From NCBI GenBank assembly GCA_009773975.1, contig VSMX01000059.1, positions 3,378 through 10,885 of the forward strand: a stretch of 7,508 nt of DNA, in the 5' to 3' direction. This document shows positions 1-5,675 of this stretch, piece by piece (the first letter of the stretch is position 1; every line of letters begins with the position of its first letter). Under the pieces are notes generated by a model. That model saw only the letters and a list, made by a program, of their open reading frames with translations. It did not search any database and was not told the origin of the DNA. The translations under genes and the position numbers were made by a program. The DNA is from Desulfovibrio sp. (GTDB lineage Bacteria; Desulfobacterota; Desulfovibrionia; Desulfovibrionales; Desulfovibrionaceae).

Positions 1-24
1 TTGCCATAATTACCGCCACGAATG

Positions 25-432
25 TTATTTTTCCACCGGCAATTTCGACTTTTGCCAGCCGGCCAGTCCGTCTGTCATGTGAATGACATCCTTGATGCCG
101 ATTTTATGCAGTTCCTCAACGGCGCCAGCCGAACGCTGGCCGCTTCTGCAATAGACAAGGACAGTGCTGTTTTTCGGCAGGCTGGCAATATCCACATCAA
201 ATTTGCCGCCAAAAAAATCCATGTTTTTTGCCCCGGCAATATGCCCTTCCCTGAACTCGCCTGGAGTGCGCACATCCAGGATAACCAGGTTTGCAGGCTT
301 TTCCCTGATCAGCTTGTCGGCTGCCTCAGCCGTAACTTCCTTTACCTTGGGGTTGTCCTTGCATGACCCCGCGGATGGAATGAGGGCAAGGCAAAGGAAT
401 ATGCCGAAGATTACAGGAAGAATCTTATTCAT
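25..432 (-). CDS. Exported single-domain rhodanese (sulfurtransferase-like) protein
   Basis: This 135-residue protein has a hydrophobic N-terminal export signal (residues 4-19) ending in SAGSC. It is therefore either a lipoprotein anchored at Cys24, with an atypical lipobox that has Ala and not Leu at -3, or a cleaved periplasmic protein. Residues about 30-132 are one rhodanese domain: the LDVRTPGEF motif at 52-60, the GHIAGA motif at 63-68, and the active-site loop CRSGQRS at 95-101 with catalytic Cys95, then a GLAGW motif near the C terminus. Rhodaneses carry a persulfide on this cysteine; the physiological sulfur donor and acceptor are unknown here. The start at 432 is chosen because it is preceded by GGAG at a 10-base spacing and gives a clean signal peptide; the longer open frame upstream would bury the signal. 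It lies 98 bases downstream of the aminotransferase on the same strand. The domain call is firm; the cellular role is inference. Confidence 0.92.
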   Translation of the reverse strand: MNKILPVIFGIFLCLALIPSAGSCKDNPKVKEVTAEAADKLIREKPANLVILDVRTPGEFREGHIAGAKNMDFFGGKFDVDIASLPKNSTVLVYCRSGQRSAGAVEELHKIGIKDVIHMTDGLAGWQKSKLPVEK

Positions 433-449
433 AAGTATAATTCTCCAAC

Positions 450-477
450 TATTTATGCAAGAATCTGCCTTTATCAA
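450..477 (-). promoter_or_regulatory. Candidate sigma-70-like promoter for the rhodanese gene
   Basis: On the minus strand TTGATA (477-472, five of six to the -35 consensus) is followed after 16 bases by TAAATA (455-450), a weak -10. It would give a very short leader before the GGAG and ATG of the rhodanese gene. The weak -10 makes this tentative; read-through from the upstream aminotransferase gene is the alternative. Confidence 0.28.
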
Positions 478-530
478 AATAACTTCCTGGGCTTTTGCCA
501 GCCGGATTGCCTGCGCTTTTCCGGTTGGCC

Positions 531-1727
531 TCAATTCCGCTCCATGGCTGCGCGCGCCCTGGAAAAACCAGGCGCAGCGCGGCGAATTACTTCCTCGTCC
601 ACACAAAATGCCAAACGAAAATGCCCTGGCCAGCCAAAGCCGGCGCCGGGAACAGCCAGAATCCGTTCCTTAACCAATTCGCGCACAAAGGCCACATCGT
701 CGCCGCCGGGCGCCCGTGGAAAGAAATAGAACGCGCCGGCAGGCATGCGAAACTCATACCCGGCCTCTTTCAAAACTTCTGCCATGGCTTTGCGCCGGGC
801 GGCATAAACTTCGATATCCACACCGGCATCCATAGCATGATCAAGGATGTGCTGACCGATTACGGGAGGATTGACAAAGCCAAGGATTCTGTTGGTCAGG
901 GTAAGTGCCGCCATGAGTTCATCTTTTTCCCGCATCCTGGGCGAAAGCGCAATCCAGCCAACCCTCTCGCCCGGCAGGGACAGATTCTTTGAAAGCGAGC
1001 TTATCGAAACGGCGTATGGATAAATGGCAAGCGCGGAAGGAACAGCCGTGCCGTCATAGGTCAGGAATCTATAAGGCTCATCAGCGCAAAGCCAGATTGG
1101 ATGGCCGTATTCCTGGCTCTTGTTTTCCAGCAGGTTGGCAATCGCTGCCAAATCTTTTTTGTTGTAGATCGCTCCCGTTGGGTTATGTGGGGAATTGATC
1201 AGTACAACCCTGCTTTTTTCATCAATAGCCTGCTCAAGCGCGCCAAGGTCCGGCGCAAAGGTTTCTGGATTTGAAGGCACGGGTTTGAGCTTTCCCTGGT
1301 GATTCTCGCAATAGAAGCCATATTCAACAAAATACGGAGCAAAGGTCAAAACTTCATCCCCGGGATTGAGAACGGCCCTCAAAAACGCATTGAGGCCACC
1401 CGCGGCTCCGCAAGTCAAAATGACACAGGAAGCATCCAGCGTGATGCCCTGCTGCCTTGAAAGATGCTGGGCAAGCTTTTGCCTTAATGCCGGAAAGCCG
1501 CCATTTGGCATATAGCCAAAGGCAAACGGTTCGCCAGCATGCTCACAAAACTGCCTCAAACCTTCCGCAACAGCAGGAGGAGCCGGCAAATCCGGATTGC
1601 CGAGGCTGAAGTCACAAACATTTTCCGCCCCGTATTCTTCCTTGAGCTTTGCCCCTTCTTCAAACATTCGCCTTATCCATGAGGCATTCTCGAGGTATCC
1701 GGAAACACTTTTGCCTAGAATTGACAT
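531..1727 (-). CDS. PLP-dependent class I/II aminotransferase (fold type I)
   Basis: A complete 398-residue protein of the aspartate aminotransferase superfamily (AAT-I, class I/II), which moves amino groups between amino acids and 2-oxo acids in the cytoplasm. Visible landmarks are the N-terminal SLGNPDLPAPP (41-51), the CGAAGG cofactor-phosphate loop region (106-111), SPHNPTG with Asn182 (179-185), ADEPYR with Asp216 and Tyr219 (215-220), the Schiff-base lysine Lys247 in SSLSKNLSLPGERVG (243-257), and FRLAF with the carboxylate-binding Arg371. Length is normal for the family. The ATG at 1727 is preceded by AAGGAG with a 5-base gap, so the start is well supported. The substrate cannot be told from sequence: members of this subgroup are usually annotated only as aminotransferase. 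It is transcribed divergently from the lipoprotein gene and is followed by the exported rhodanese. Confidence 0.95.
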   Translation of the reverse strand: MSILGKSVSGYLENASWIRRMFEEGAKLKEEYGAENVCDFSLGNPDLPAPPAVAEGLRQFCEHAGEPFAFGYMPNGGFPALRQKLAQHLSRQQGITLDASCVILTCGAAGGLNAFLRAVLNPGDEVLTFAPYFVEYGFYCENHQGKLKPVPSNPETFAPDLGALEQAIDEKSRVVLINSPHNPTGAIYNKKDLAAIANLLENKSQEYGHPIWLCADEPYRFLTYDGTAVPSALAIYPYAVSISSLSKNLSLPGERVGWIALSPRMREKDELMAALTLTNRILGFVNPPVIGQHILDHAMDAGVDIEVYAARRKAMAEVLKEAGYEFRMPAGAFYFFPRAPGGDDVAFVRELVKERILAVPGAGFGWPGHFRLAFCVDEEVIRRAAPGFSRARAAMERN

Positions 1728-1732
1728 GGGGG

Positions 1733-1738
1733 CTCCTT
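1733..1738 (-). promoter_or_regulatory. Ribosome binding site of the class I/II aminotransferase
   Basis: A full AAGGAG reads 1738 to 1733 on the minus strand, 5 bases before the ATG at 1727. It fixes the start of the aminotransferase and is the strongest Shine-Dalgarno sequence in the window. Confidence 0.8.
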
Positions 1739-1744
1739 ATATGC

Positions 1745-1773
1745 TTGTAATATCGTGTGCGATGAATTATAGC
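1745..1773 (+). promoter_or_regulatory. Candidate divergent promoter for the PEBP-like lipoprotein gene
   Basis: Plus strand: TTGTAA (1745-1750), a 17-base spacer, and TATAGC (1768-1773). Each hexamer matches four of six consensus positions. It lies upstream of the GGAG at 1801 and would give a leader of about 30 bases. It shares bases with the minus-strand -10, so only one polymerase could sit there at a time. Confidence 0.35.
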
Positions 1774-1794
1774 TTACCTTCACGAGAATGCAAA
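1766..1794 (-). promoter_or_regulatory. Probable sigma-70 promoter of the aminotransferase gene
   Basis: Minus strand: TTTGCA (1794-1789, four of six to the -35 consensus), a 17-base spacer, and a perfect TATAAT (1771-1766). Transcription would begin around 1759, giving a leader of about 30 bases that contains the AAGGAG. The -10 overlaps that of the divergent candidate promoter. Confidence 0.55.
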
Positions 1795-1800
1795 TACTCC

Positions 1801-1804
1801 GGAG
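1801..1804 (+). promoter_or_regulatory. Ribosome binding site that decides the lipoprotein start
   Basis: GGAG at 1801-1804 abuts the ATG at 1805, too close to serve it, but stands 6 bases before the ATG at 1811. A third in-frame ATG at 1832 has no Shine-Dalgarno sequence in front of it. The best-supported start is therefore 1811. Confidence 0.55.
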
Positions 1805-1810
1805 ATGACA

Positions 1811-2242
1811 ATGTCCGCATGCAATCACTACATGAAATTGATTTTTTCGCTCCTCGCCATAATGTGCCTTGTTGCCTGCGCCGGCCAGGAAACCGAAACG
1901 CAGCAGCCGGAGGACATGATTATAAGCGTGGATTTTCTTGAAAGGCACCTCTGTTCCCGCGTTTCACCCGAAATCACTGTGGCCTATGCCCCAAAAGGCA
2001 CAAAATTTTACGATGTGCGCCTTGTTGAGCAGGGTGAGACAGAGCGTTTCATGGGCGGTGGCTCCTGGCCGGAAGATGGCAGCGGCCTGATCCCCGAAGG
2101 CGCCCTTACCAGACATTACCAGGGCCCGTGCCCCCCAAAAAACAAGCGTACCGAATATGCTTTTATAATTGCGGCAATGGAAAAAGAAAATTCCCAGCCC
2201 CTGGCCGTGCGCCTTTATAAATTTGTTCCGGAAGACGATTAA
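1811..2242 (+). CDS. Lipoprotein with a PEBP-like (YbhB/YbcL-like) domain
   Basis: A 143-residue protein with a lipoprotein signal peptide: a short polar start, a hydrophobic core (10-21), and lipobox LVA followed by Cys23, so it should be lipid-anchored in the envelope. In the mature part two stretches recall the phosphatidylethanolamine-binding protein superfamily: SPEITVAYAPKGTK at 52-65 (family pattern SPxLxWxxxPxGTK), and YQGPCPP at 103-109 followed by an aromatic beta strand (YAFII, 116-120). The usual DPDxP and HW segments that line the PEBP ligand pocket are not seen; the corresponding part reads VEQGETERFMGGGSW (72-86). Cys48 and Cys107 could form a disulfide. The mature region is shorter than typical PEBPs. 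The PEBP assignment is by eye from motifs and needs a profile search; the lipoprotein call is firmer. No function can be assigned. The gene stands alone, divergent from the aminotransferase, and ends 46 bases before tRNA-Phe. Confidence 0.8.
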   Translation: MSACNHYMKLIFSLLAIMCLVACAGQETETQQPEDMIISVDFLERHLCSRVSPEITVAYAPKGTKFYDVRLVEQGETERFMGGGSWPEDGSGLIPEGALTRHYQGPCPPKNKRTEYAFIIAAMEKENSQPLAVRLYKFVPEDD

Positions 2243-2249
2243 AAAAAAC

Positions 2250-2278
2250 TTGCCAATCACACGGGAAAGGCGTAAATG
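2250..2278 (+). promoter_or_regulatory. Candidate promoter of tRNA-Phe
   Basis: TTGCCA (2250-2255, five of six to the -35 consensus), an exact 17-base spacer, and a weak -10 TAAATG (2273-2278). The -10 ends 10 bases before the first tRNA base, as expected for a tRNA promoter with a very short 5' leader. Confidence 0.45.
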
Positions 2279-2288
2279 TATTTCTCGT

Positions 2289-2364
2289 GCCGAGATAGCT
2301 CAGTAGGTAGAGCGAGGGACTGAAAATCCCTGCGTGGGCAGTTCAATTCTGTCTCTCGGCACCA
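2289..2364 (+). tRNA. tRNA-Phe (anticodon GAA), CCA encoded
   Basis: A complete 76-base cloverleaf. The acceptor stem is 2289-2295 with 2354-2360 (7 pairs), the D stem is GCTC/GAGC (2298-2301 with 2310-2313), and the anticodon stem is AGGGA/TCCCT (2315-2319 with 2327-2331). The 7-base loop CTGAAAA puts the anticodon GAA at 2322-2324. The T stem is GGCAG/CTGTC (2337-2341 with 2349-2353, one G-U pair) around the TTCAATT loop. The discriminator base is A2361 and CCA follows at 2362-2364. GAA decodes UUU and UUC, so the amino acid is phenylalanine. All arms are intact and nothing suggests a pseudogene. There is no neighbouring tRNA, and no duplicated 3' end that would mark an integrated element is visible in the window. 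Confidence 0.98.
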
Positions 2365-2382
2365 CCTAAAAATTTCACAAAG

Positions 2383-2421
2383 TCCCGCGTTGTCACAAAA
2401 ACGGCGCGGGATCTTGATTTT
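2383..2421 (+). terminator. Probable terminator after tRNA-Phe
   Basis: TCCCGCG (2383-2389) pairs perfectly with CGCGGGA (2405-2411) across a 15-base loop, followed by TCTTGATTTT. It lies 19 bases after the tRNA 3' end, in the right place and orientation to end the tRNA transcript. The loop is larger and the T run less clean than in an ideal intrinsic terminator. Confidence 0.55.
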
Positions 2422-2455
2422 AGAGCATTGCACAATACAATTGGGCAATGCTCTA
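2421..2455. repeat. 35-base near-perfect palindrome (large hairpin)
   Basis: TAGAGCATTGC (2421-2431) is the exact reverse complement of GCAATGCTCTA (2445-2455). After one A/G mismatch (2432/2444) the pairing resumes as CAAT/ATTG (2433-2436 with 2440-2443) around an ACA loop. No T run follows on either strand, so it is not an obvious terminator. It could be a dispersed palindromic repeat, a protein-binding site, or part of a structured RNA. Confidence 0.7.
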
Positions 2456-2554
2456 ACGCGACTTTGCCTGCAAAGGCGCGCATGAGAATATCTCAAGGCA
2501 AATTTACTTTGCCGTTAAGAAATATCTCAATGCGAAAATGCTATAAGAAGCTTT
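2456..2554. other. Hairpin- and repeat-rich non-coding stretch
   Basis: No convincing gene. It holds three small inverted repeats: CTTTG/CAAAG (2462-2475), TGAGA/TCTCA around ATA (2483-2495), and GGCAAA/TTTGCC around TTTAC (2497-2513). It also has a direct repeat AATATCTCAA at 2487-2496 and 2521-2530. TATAAG at 2542-2547 could be a -10 element for the downstream ORF and the MFS gene, but no good -35 stands at the right distance. Confidence 0.5.
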
Positions 2555-2746
2555 TTGGCCAATTTTCAACACCCCTTTGATCTCGAAATATCCTTGAAGA
2601 TAGCAAAACTTGCCGGTCTTTTTGCCGGCATCGAAAGCAGCCGGGAAAATTTTCTTAAAAAATACCAGCAAAGGAAACATAGATGGCCAGAAAACCAGGC
2701 AAATTTGGTTCTGATTGAAGAATATTCCAGACGTTGGGCTTTGTAA
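2555..2746 (+). CDS. Small ORF of unknown function, possibly coupled to the MFS gene
   Basis: The 63-residue frame starts at a TTG and ends with TAA two bases before the ATG of the MFS transporter. I do not recognise the product. It is charged and probably helical, with a run of basic residues in the middle (KKYQQRKHR, about 35-43), a tryptophan-proline pair just after, and no signal peptide or membrane segment. In its favour are the close junction, which could allow translational coupling of an MFS gene that lacks its own Shine-Dalgarno sequence, and amino-acid use that is not obviously random. Against it are the TTG start, no clear ribosome binding site, and no recognised family. The frame is open back to 2519 without an ATG, so it could also be a decayed remnant or simply the MFS leader. 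Confidence 0.3.
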   Translation: MANFQHPFDLEISLKIAKLAGLFAGIESSRENFLKKYQQRKHRWPENQANLVLIEEYSRRWAL

Positions 2747-2748
2747 TC

Positions 2749-3936
2749 ATGAAAGTCAAATCCAGCCGCATTTTCCGTCCAGGAAATCGTTTCCTTGTTC
2801 CCTATCTGGCATTTTTAAGCGCATTCGCCCCCATATCGACGGATATGTACCTGCCTGCGCTGCCCTCCATGGCCGAAAATCTTGGCACAAGCAATGAGCT
2901 TGTAAGCGCAAGCATAAGCATGTTCATGCTGGTTTTCGCATTTTCCATGCTTGCCTGGGGATCCTTGAGCGATCGCTACGGCCGCAGGCCAGCGCTTTTT
3001 GCCGGAGCATTGATTTATATTATTTCAAGTGTGGGAATAGCATTTTGCAACTCAATCATGCCGCTGCTTTCCTGGCGCTGCGTCCAGGCAGTGGGCAGCG
3101 GCGCGGCCACCTCGCTTTCCATGGCAATAGTCAAGGATATAATGAAAGGCGACAGGATGGAAAAGGTCATCAGCCTGATGCAGGCGACTCTCATAATCGC
3201 CCCCCTGACGGCCCCTGTCCTGGGCGGCTGGGTGTTGGCCCTTGTAAGCTGGCGCGGCATATTCTGGTGTCTTGCGCTCTGCGGGCTGTTCGCCATGCTT
3301 GGGGTTTTCTGCCTTGCGGAGACGGCCCCCAAAAGCAGAACCGCCTCGATTGCCGCAACTTTTGCAAGAATGGGCGTGGTTTTGGGCAAAAAAGAATTTT
3401 TAAAGCCCTTGCTGTTGTTTTCCGCAATGTCAATGCCCTTTATGTCCTATCTGGCAACATCCTCTTTTATCTTTCAGGACGGTTTTGGCGTTTCGGCGCA
3501 GGCATACAGCCTGTTTTTCGCCTTCAATGCCTGTTCCTCGCTTATGGGGCCGCTATCCCATTTGTATTTGCTGCGGCATTTGCCCAGGAACACGGTAATT
3601 TGCGCCCATCTCGCGTTAATGAGCGCGGCGGGAATTATGCTGCTTGTCCTGGGCGGCAAGGGGCCCTGTTTTTTCGCCCTGCTCTTTGCGCCAATATGTT
3701 ATTGCGGAAGCGCGCTCCGTCCACCCTCCACCATGCTGATGATGCAGTCAATAAAAGGGGACAACGGCATTGTCGCCTCGCTAATCAATTGCGGCGCCCT
3801 GCTTTTCGGCAGTCTTTCGATGTTCATCGCCTCGCTTGCAATCTGGCCCAATCCAATACTTGCGGTAGGCTGTATTGCCGCCACCGTTTCGGGAATATGC
3901 CTTGTCTTCTGGCTGAAAATCAAAAAAGACTATTGA
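2749..3936 (+). CDS. MFS drug-efflux transporter, Bcr/CflA type (DHA1)
   Basis: A 395-residue inner-membrane protein, the length and 12-helix pattern of the Bcr/CflA branch of the major facilitator superfamily (proton-driven export of small molecules). Helix 1 carries the branch signature PISTDMYLPALP (28-39, Asp32). MFS motif A is GSLSDRYGRRP (71-81) between helices 2 and 3. Arg110 in helix 4 is the motif B arginine, and the antiporter motif C region is APLTAPVLGG (150-159) in helix 5. The substrate cannot be predicted; characterised relatives export chloramphenicol, bicyclomycin or other compounds. The ATG at 2749 is preferred although it has no Shine-Dalgarno sequence, because the alternative TTG at 2734 has none either and lies inside the preceding small ORF. 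The downstream crcB gene begins 25 bases after the stop, so the two are probably cotranscribed. Confidence 0.93.
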   Translation: MKVKSSRIFRPGNRFLVPYLAFLSAFAPISTDMYLPALPSMAENLGTSNELVSASISMFMLVFAFSMLAWGSLSDRYGRRPALFAGALIYIISSVGIAFCNSIMPLLSWRCVQAVGSGAATSLSMAIVKDIMKGDRMEKVISLMQATLIIAPLTAPVLGGWVLALVSWRGIFWCLALCGLFAMLGVFCLAETAPKSRTASIAATFARMGVVLGKKEFLKPLLLFSAMSMPFMSYLATSSFIFQDGFGVSAQAYSLFFAFNACSSLMGPLSHLYLLRHLPRNTVICAHLALMSAAGIMLLVLGGKGPCFFALLFAPICYCGSALRPPSTMLMMQSIKGDNGIVASLINCGALLFGSLSMFIASLAIWPNPILAVGCIAATVSGICLVFWLKIKKDY

Positions 3937-3961
3937 TATCGGGAAAAAGGAAGATTAACTG

Positions 3962-4360
3962 ATGCCGGTTTCACTTGTTGCCATAAGCCTTGGGGCCGCG
4001 CTGGGGGCCATATCGCGCTGGCTGCTGGGGGAAGCCCTCAATTCCATCCATCCGGCAATTCCCATGGGTACGCTGGCCGCCAACCTGATTGGCGGATATA
4101 TAATTGGCCTGGCCATGAGTTTTCTGGCAGTTATGCCTGAGCTTTCGCCAAATTGGAGGCTTTTTATCGTAACCGGTTTTTTGGGAGCCCTGACAACTTT
4201 TTCCACATTTTCCGCGGAAGTCGGCAAATTGATTCAGCAGGAGCGTTACTGGCTGGCGGCAATCGAAACCGCATTGCATGTCTGCGGTTCCGTTGCCATG
4301 TTTTTCCTTGGTATCGGCACATTCGTGCTGTTCAAGGCCATTTTCACGCGTGGCTGTTAG
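3962..4360 (+). CDS. crcB: Fluoride channel CrcB/FluC
   Basis: A 132-residue, four-helix membrane protein matching the CrcB/FluC family of fluoride-specific channels, which work as antiparallel dimers and let toxic fluoride leave the cytoplasm. Key signatures are GTLAANLIGG (36-45) with the pore asparagine Asn41, and the TM3 break GALTTFSTFS (75-84) with Phe80, Ser81, Thr82 and Phe83 of the fluoride pathway. The N terminus GAALGAISRW (11-20) is also typical. The single full-length gene implies a homodimer, not the two-gene form found in some Gram-positives. The ATG at 3962 has AAGGA 10 bases upstream. It follows the MFS gene by 25 bases. No fluoride-riboswitch sequence was recognised in the short gap. 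Its 3' end overlaps the convergent aminotransferase gene by four bases. Confidence 0.95.
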   Translation: MPVSLVAISLGAALGAISRWLLGEALNSIHPAIPMGTLAANLIGGYIIGLAMSFLAVMPELSPNWRLFIVTGFLGALTTFSTFSAEVGKLIQQERYWLAAIETALHVCGSVAMFFLGIGTFVLFKAIFTRGC

Positions 4361-5547
4361 CTTCGCATTCTGGAACAAGACGGCACTATTCCAGGGCCTG
4401 TTTCCAATGCGCAATTATACGCGCTCATGGCGGCTTCCATAAAATCCCTTGAAGCCGAATAGCCGCCGACCTTTCCAAGGGCATATTTCAAAGCGTAAAG
4501 ACCGGCCAGAACATCGGACCAGTCAACCCAACCCATGTGTCCCAGACGCACCAGGCGCCCTTTAAGGTCATCCTGGCCGCCAGCCATGCAAACGCCATAT
4601 TCAGTTTCGGCAATTTCCAGAAGCTTTACGCCATCTACACCTTCTGGCAACATAATCGACGTAAGTCCCCAGGCGAAATTTTCCGGCGCGAAAAGTTCCA
4701 GCCCCAGGGCTTTGGCGCCCTGTCTGGCCAGCATTGTCAGGGCCCATTGCTTTGTATAAATCCTCTGCAAGCTTTCAGCCAATAATAAATCCATGCTGGC
4801 CTTGAGACCGAAAATCAGATTTACTGGCGTTGTAAAAAGCGTCTGGTTGGACTCGAGCTTCTTTCTTTCATCCGGAAGATTGAAATAAAAACACCCCGGC
4901 CTTATAGATTCGGCCTTCTTCCACGCCCCTGGCGACAGGGCAAGCAGGGAAAGGCCTGGTGGCAGCATCAGTCCTTTTTGCGAGCCTGTAAGCAGGCAAT
5001 CCAGGCCAAGCTCATCCATTGGCAATGGCGAAATGCCGACAGCCGAAACTCCGTCCACAATCAACAGCGCGTTGCGCCCTTTTGTTCTCCGGGCGATTTC
5101 GTCCACAGGATGAAGAATTCCGGTGGAAGTTTCGCACGACTGGACAAGAATGCCGGCAATAGAGGAATCTTCATTAATAATTGCGGCCACCCTGCCAGGA
5201 TCGACAGCCCTGCCAAAGGGCACAGGCAGGCAAACGACTGTCAAACCACGGGATTCCGCTATTTTTCGCCACCGTTCGCCAAATTTTCCCCCTTCAACGA
5301 CAAGAACCTTTTCGCCGGGCGCAAAAAGTGAATACACAGTGGCTGTCATTGCTCCTGTTCCGGAACAGGACAGCGGCAAAACAGGGCCGGAGGTGCCAAA
5401 AAGATCGCCCAGCTGCTCCTGCAGGGAGGCCATAAGCTTTTTGAAATCCTTTTTGCGGTGATGAATCATGTCGCGCGAAAGGGCAAGGCGAACTTCTTCC
5501 GGGAGTGGCGTGGGGCCGGGGGTAAGCAGGCGCAATTTGTTGAGCAT
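4357..5547 (-). CDS. Class V PLP aminotransferase (alanine-glyoxylate/serine-pyruvate type)
   Basis: A 396-residue fold-type I PLP enzyme of the class V group that holds alanine-glyoxylate and serine-pyruvate aminotransferases (photorespiration-like glyoxylate, serine and related amino-acid metabolism). Visible landmarks are the N-terminal LTPGPTPLP (8-16), IHHRKKDF (28-35), the SGTGAMT phosphate loop (62-68), VDGVSAVG with cofactor-binding Asp165 (164-171), the TGSQK loop with Schiff-base Lys191 (187-191), and RLGHMG with the substrate-carboxylate arginine Arg334 (334-339). Length is normal. The ATG at 5547 is chosen because it places LTPGPTP near the N terminus as in relatives; the open frame continues to a TTG at 5589 and neither start has a clear Shine-Dalgarno sequence. 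The exact amino donor is uncertain, and cysteine-desulfurase-like or phosphonopyruvate relatives are less likely by motif. The stop overlaps that of crcB. Confidence 0.93.
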   Translation of the reverse strand: MLNKLRLLTPGPTPLPEEVRLALSRDMIHHRKKDFKKLMASLQEQLGDLFGTSGPVLPLSCSGTGAMTATVYSLFAPGEKVLVVEGGKFGERWRKIAESRGLTVVCLPVPFGRAVDPGRVAAIINEDSSIAGILVQSCETSTGILHPVDEIARRTKGRNALLIVDGVSAVGISPLPMDELGLDCLLTGSQKGLMLPPGLSLLALSPGAWKKAESIRPGCFYFNLPDERKKLESNQTLFTTPVNLIFGLKASMDLLLAESLQRIYTKQWALTMLARQGAKALGLELFAPENFAWGLTSIMLPEGVDGVKLLEIAETEYGVCMAGGQDDLKGRLVRLGHMGWVDWSDVLAGLYALKYALGKVGGYSASRDFMEAAMSAYNCALETGPGIVPSCSRMRS

Positions 5548-5606
5548 GGCAGGATAATTGTTTGAATTGTTGAGGTGTTGCGGATGCAATGGGAAATACC
5601 CGGAAA

Positions 5607-5635
5607 CAGGGCATTTTCATTTTGAAAATGCCCTG
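5607..5635 (-). terminator. Strong hairpin, probable terminator of cheW
   Basis: CAGGGCATTTTCA (5607-5619) pairs perfectly with its complement at 5623-5635: a 13-pair stem around a 3-base loop, the most stable hairpin in the window. On the minus strand it follows the cheW stop by 40 bases and is followed by TTTCC, a short U tract. It should separate cheW transcription from the aminotransferase gene downstream. The short tail is the weak point. Confidence 0.6.
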
Positions 5636-5675
5636 GCAGTTCCGGATTCGATATTGGGATGCCGGCTGGCAAAGC

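Noticed and set aside
497..529. GCCAGCCGGA/TCCGGTTGGC inverted repeat after the class I/II aminotransferase as a terminator
   Set aside because: In the minus-strand transcript the stem has an A-C mismatch and a 13-base loop, and no T run follows it.
2257..2496. Minus-strand 79-codon frame across the tRNA gene
   Set aside because: It is the antisense translation of tRNA-Phe and its flanks, a common annotation artefact; there is no ribosome binding site or family match.
2289..2748. tRNA-Phe as the attachment site of an integrated mobile element
   Set aside because: No integrase and no repeat of the tRNA 3' end is visible in the window; the downstream genes look like ordinary chromosomal genes.
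3937..3961. Fluoride riboswitch before crcB
   Set aside because: Only 25 bases separate the genes, too short for the crcB motif; nothing resembling it was recognised upstream of the MFS gene either.
3045..3962. Long plus-strand open frame (305 codons) inside the MFS gene
   Set aside because: It is a shadow in another reading frame of the well-supported transporter and shows no domain pattern or proper start.
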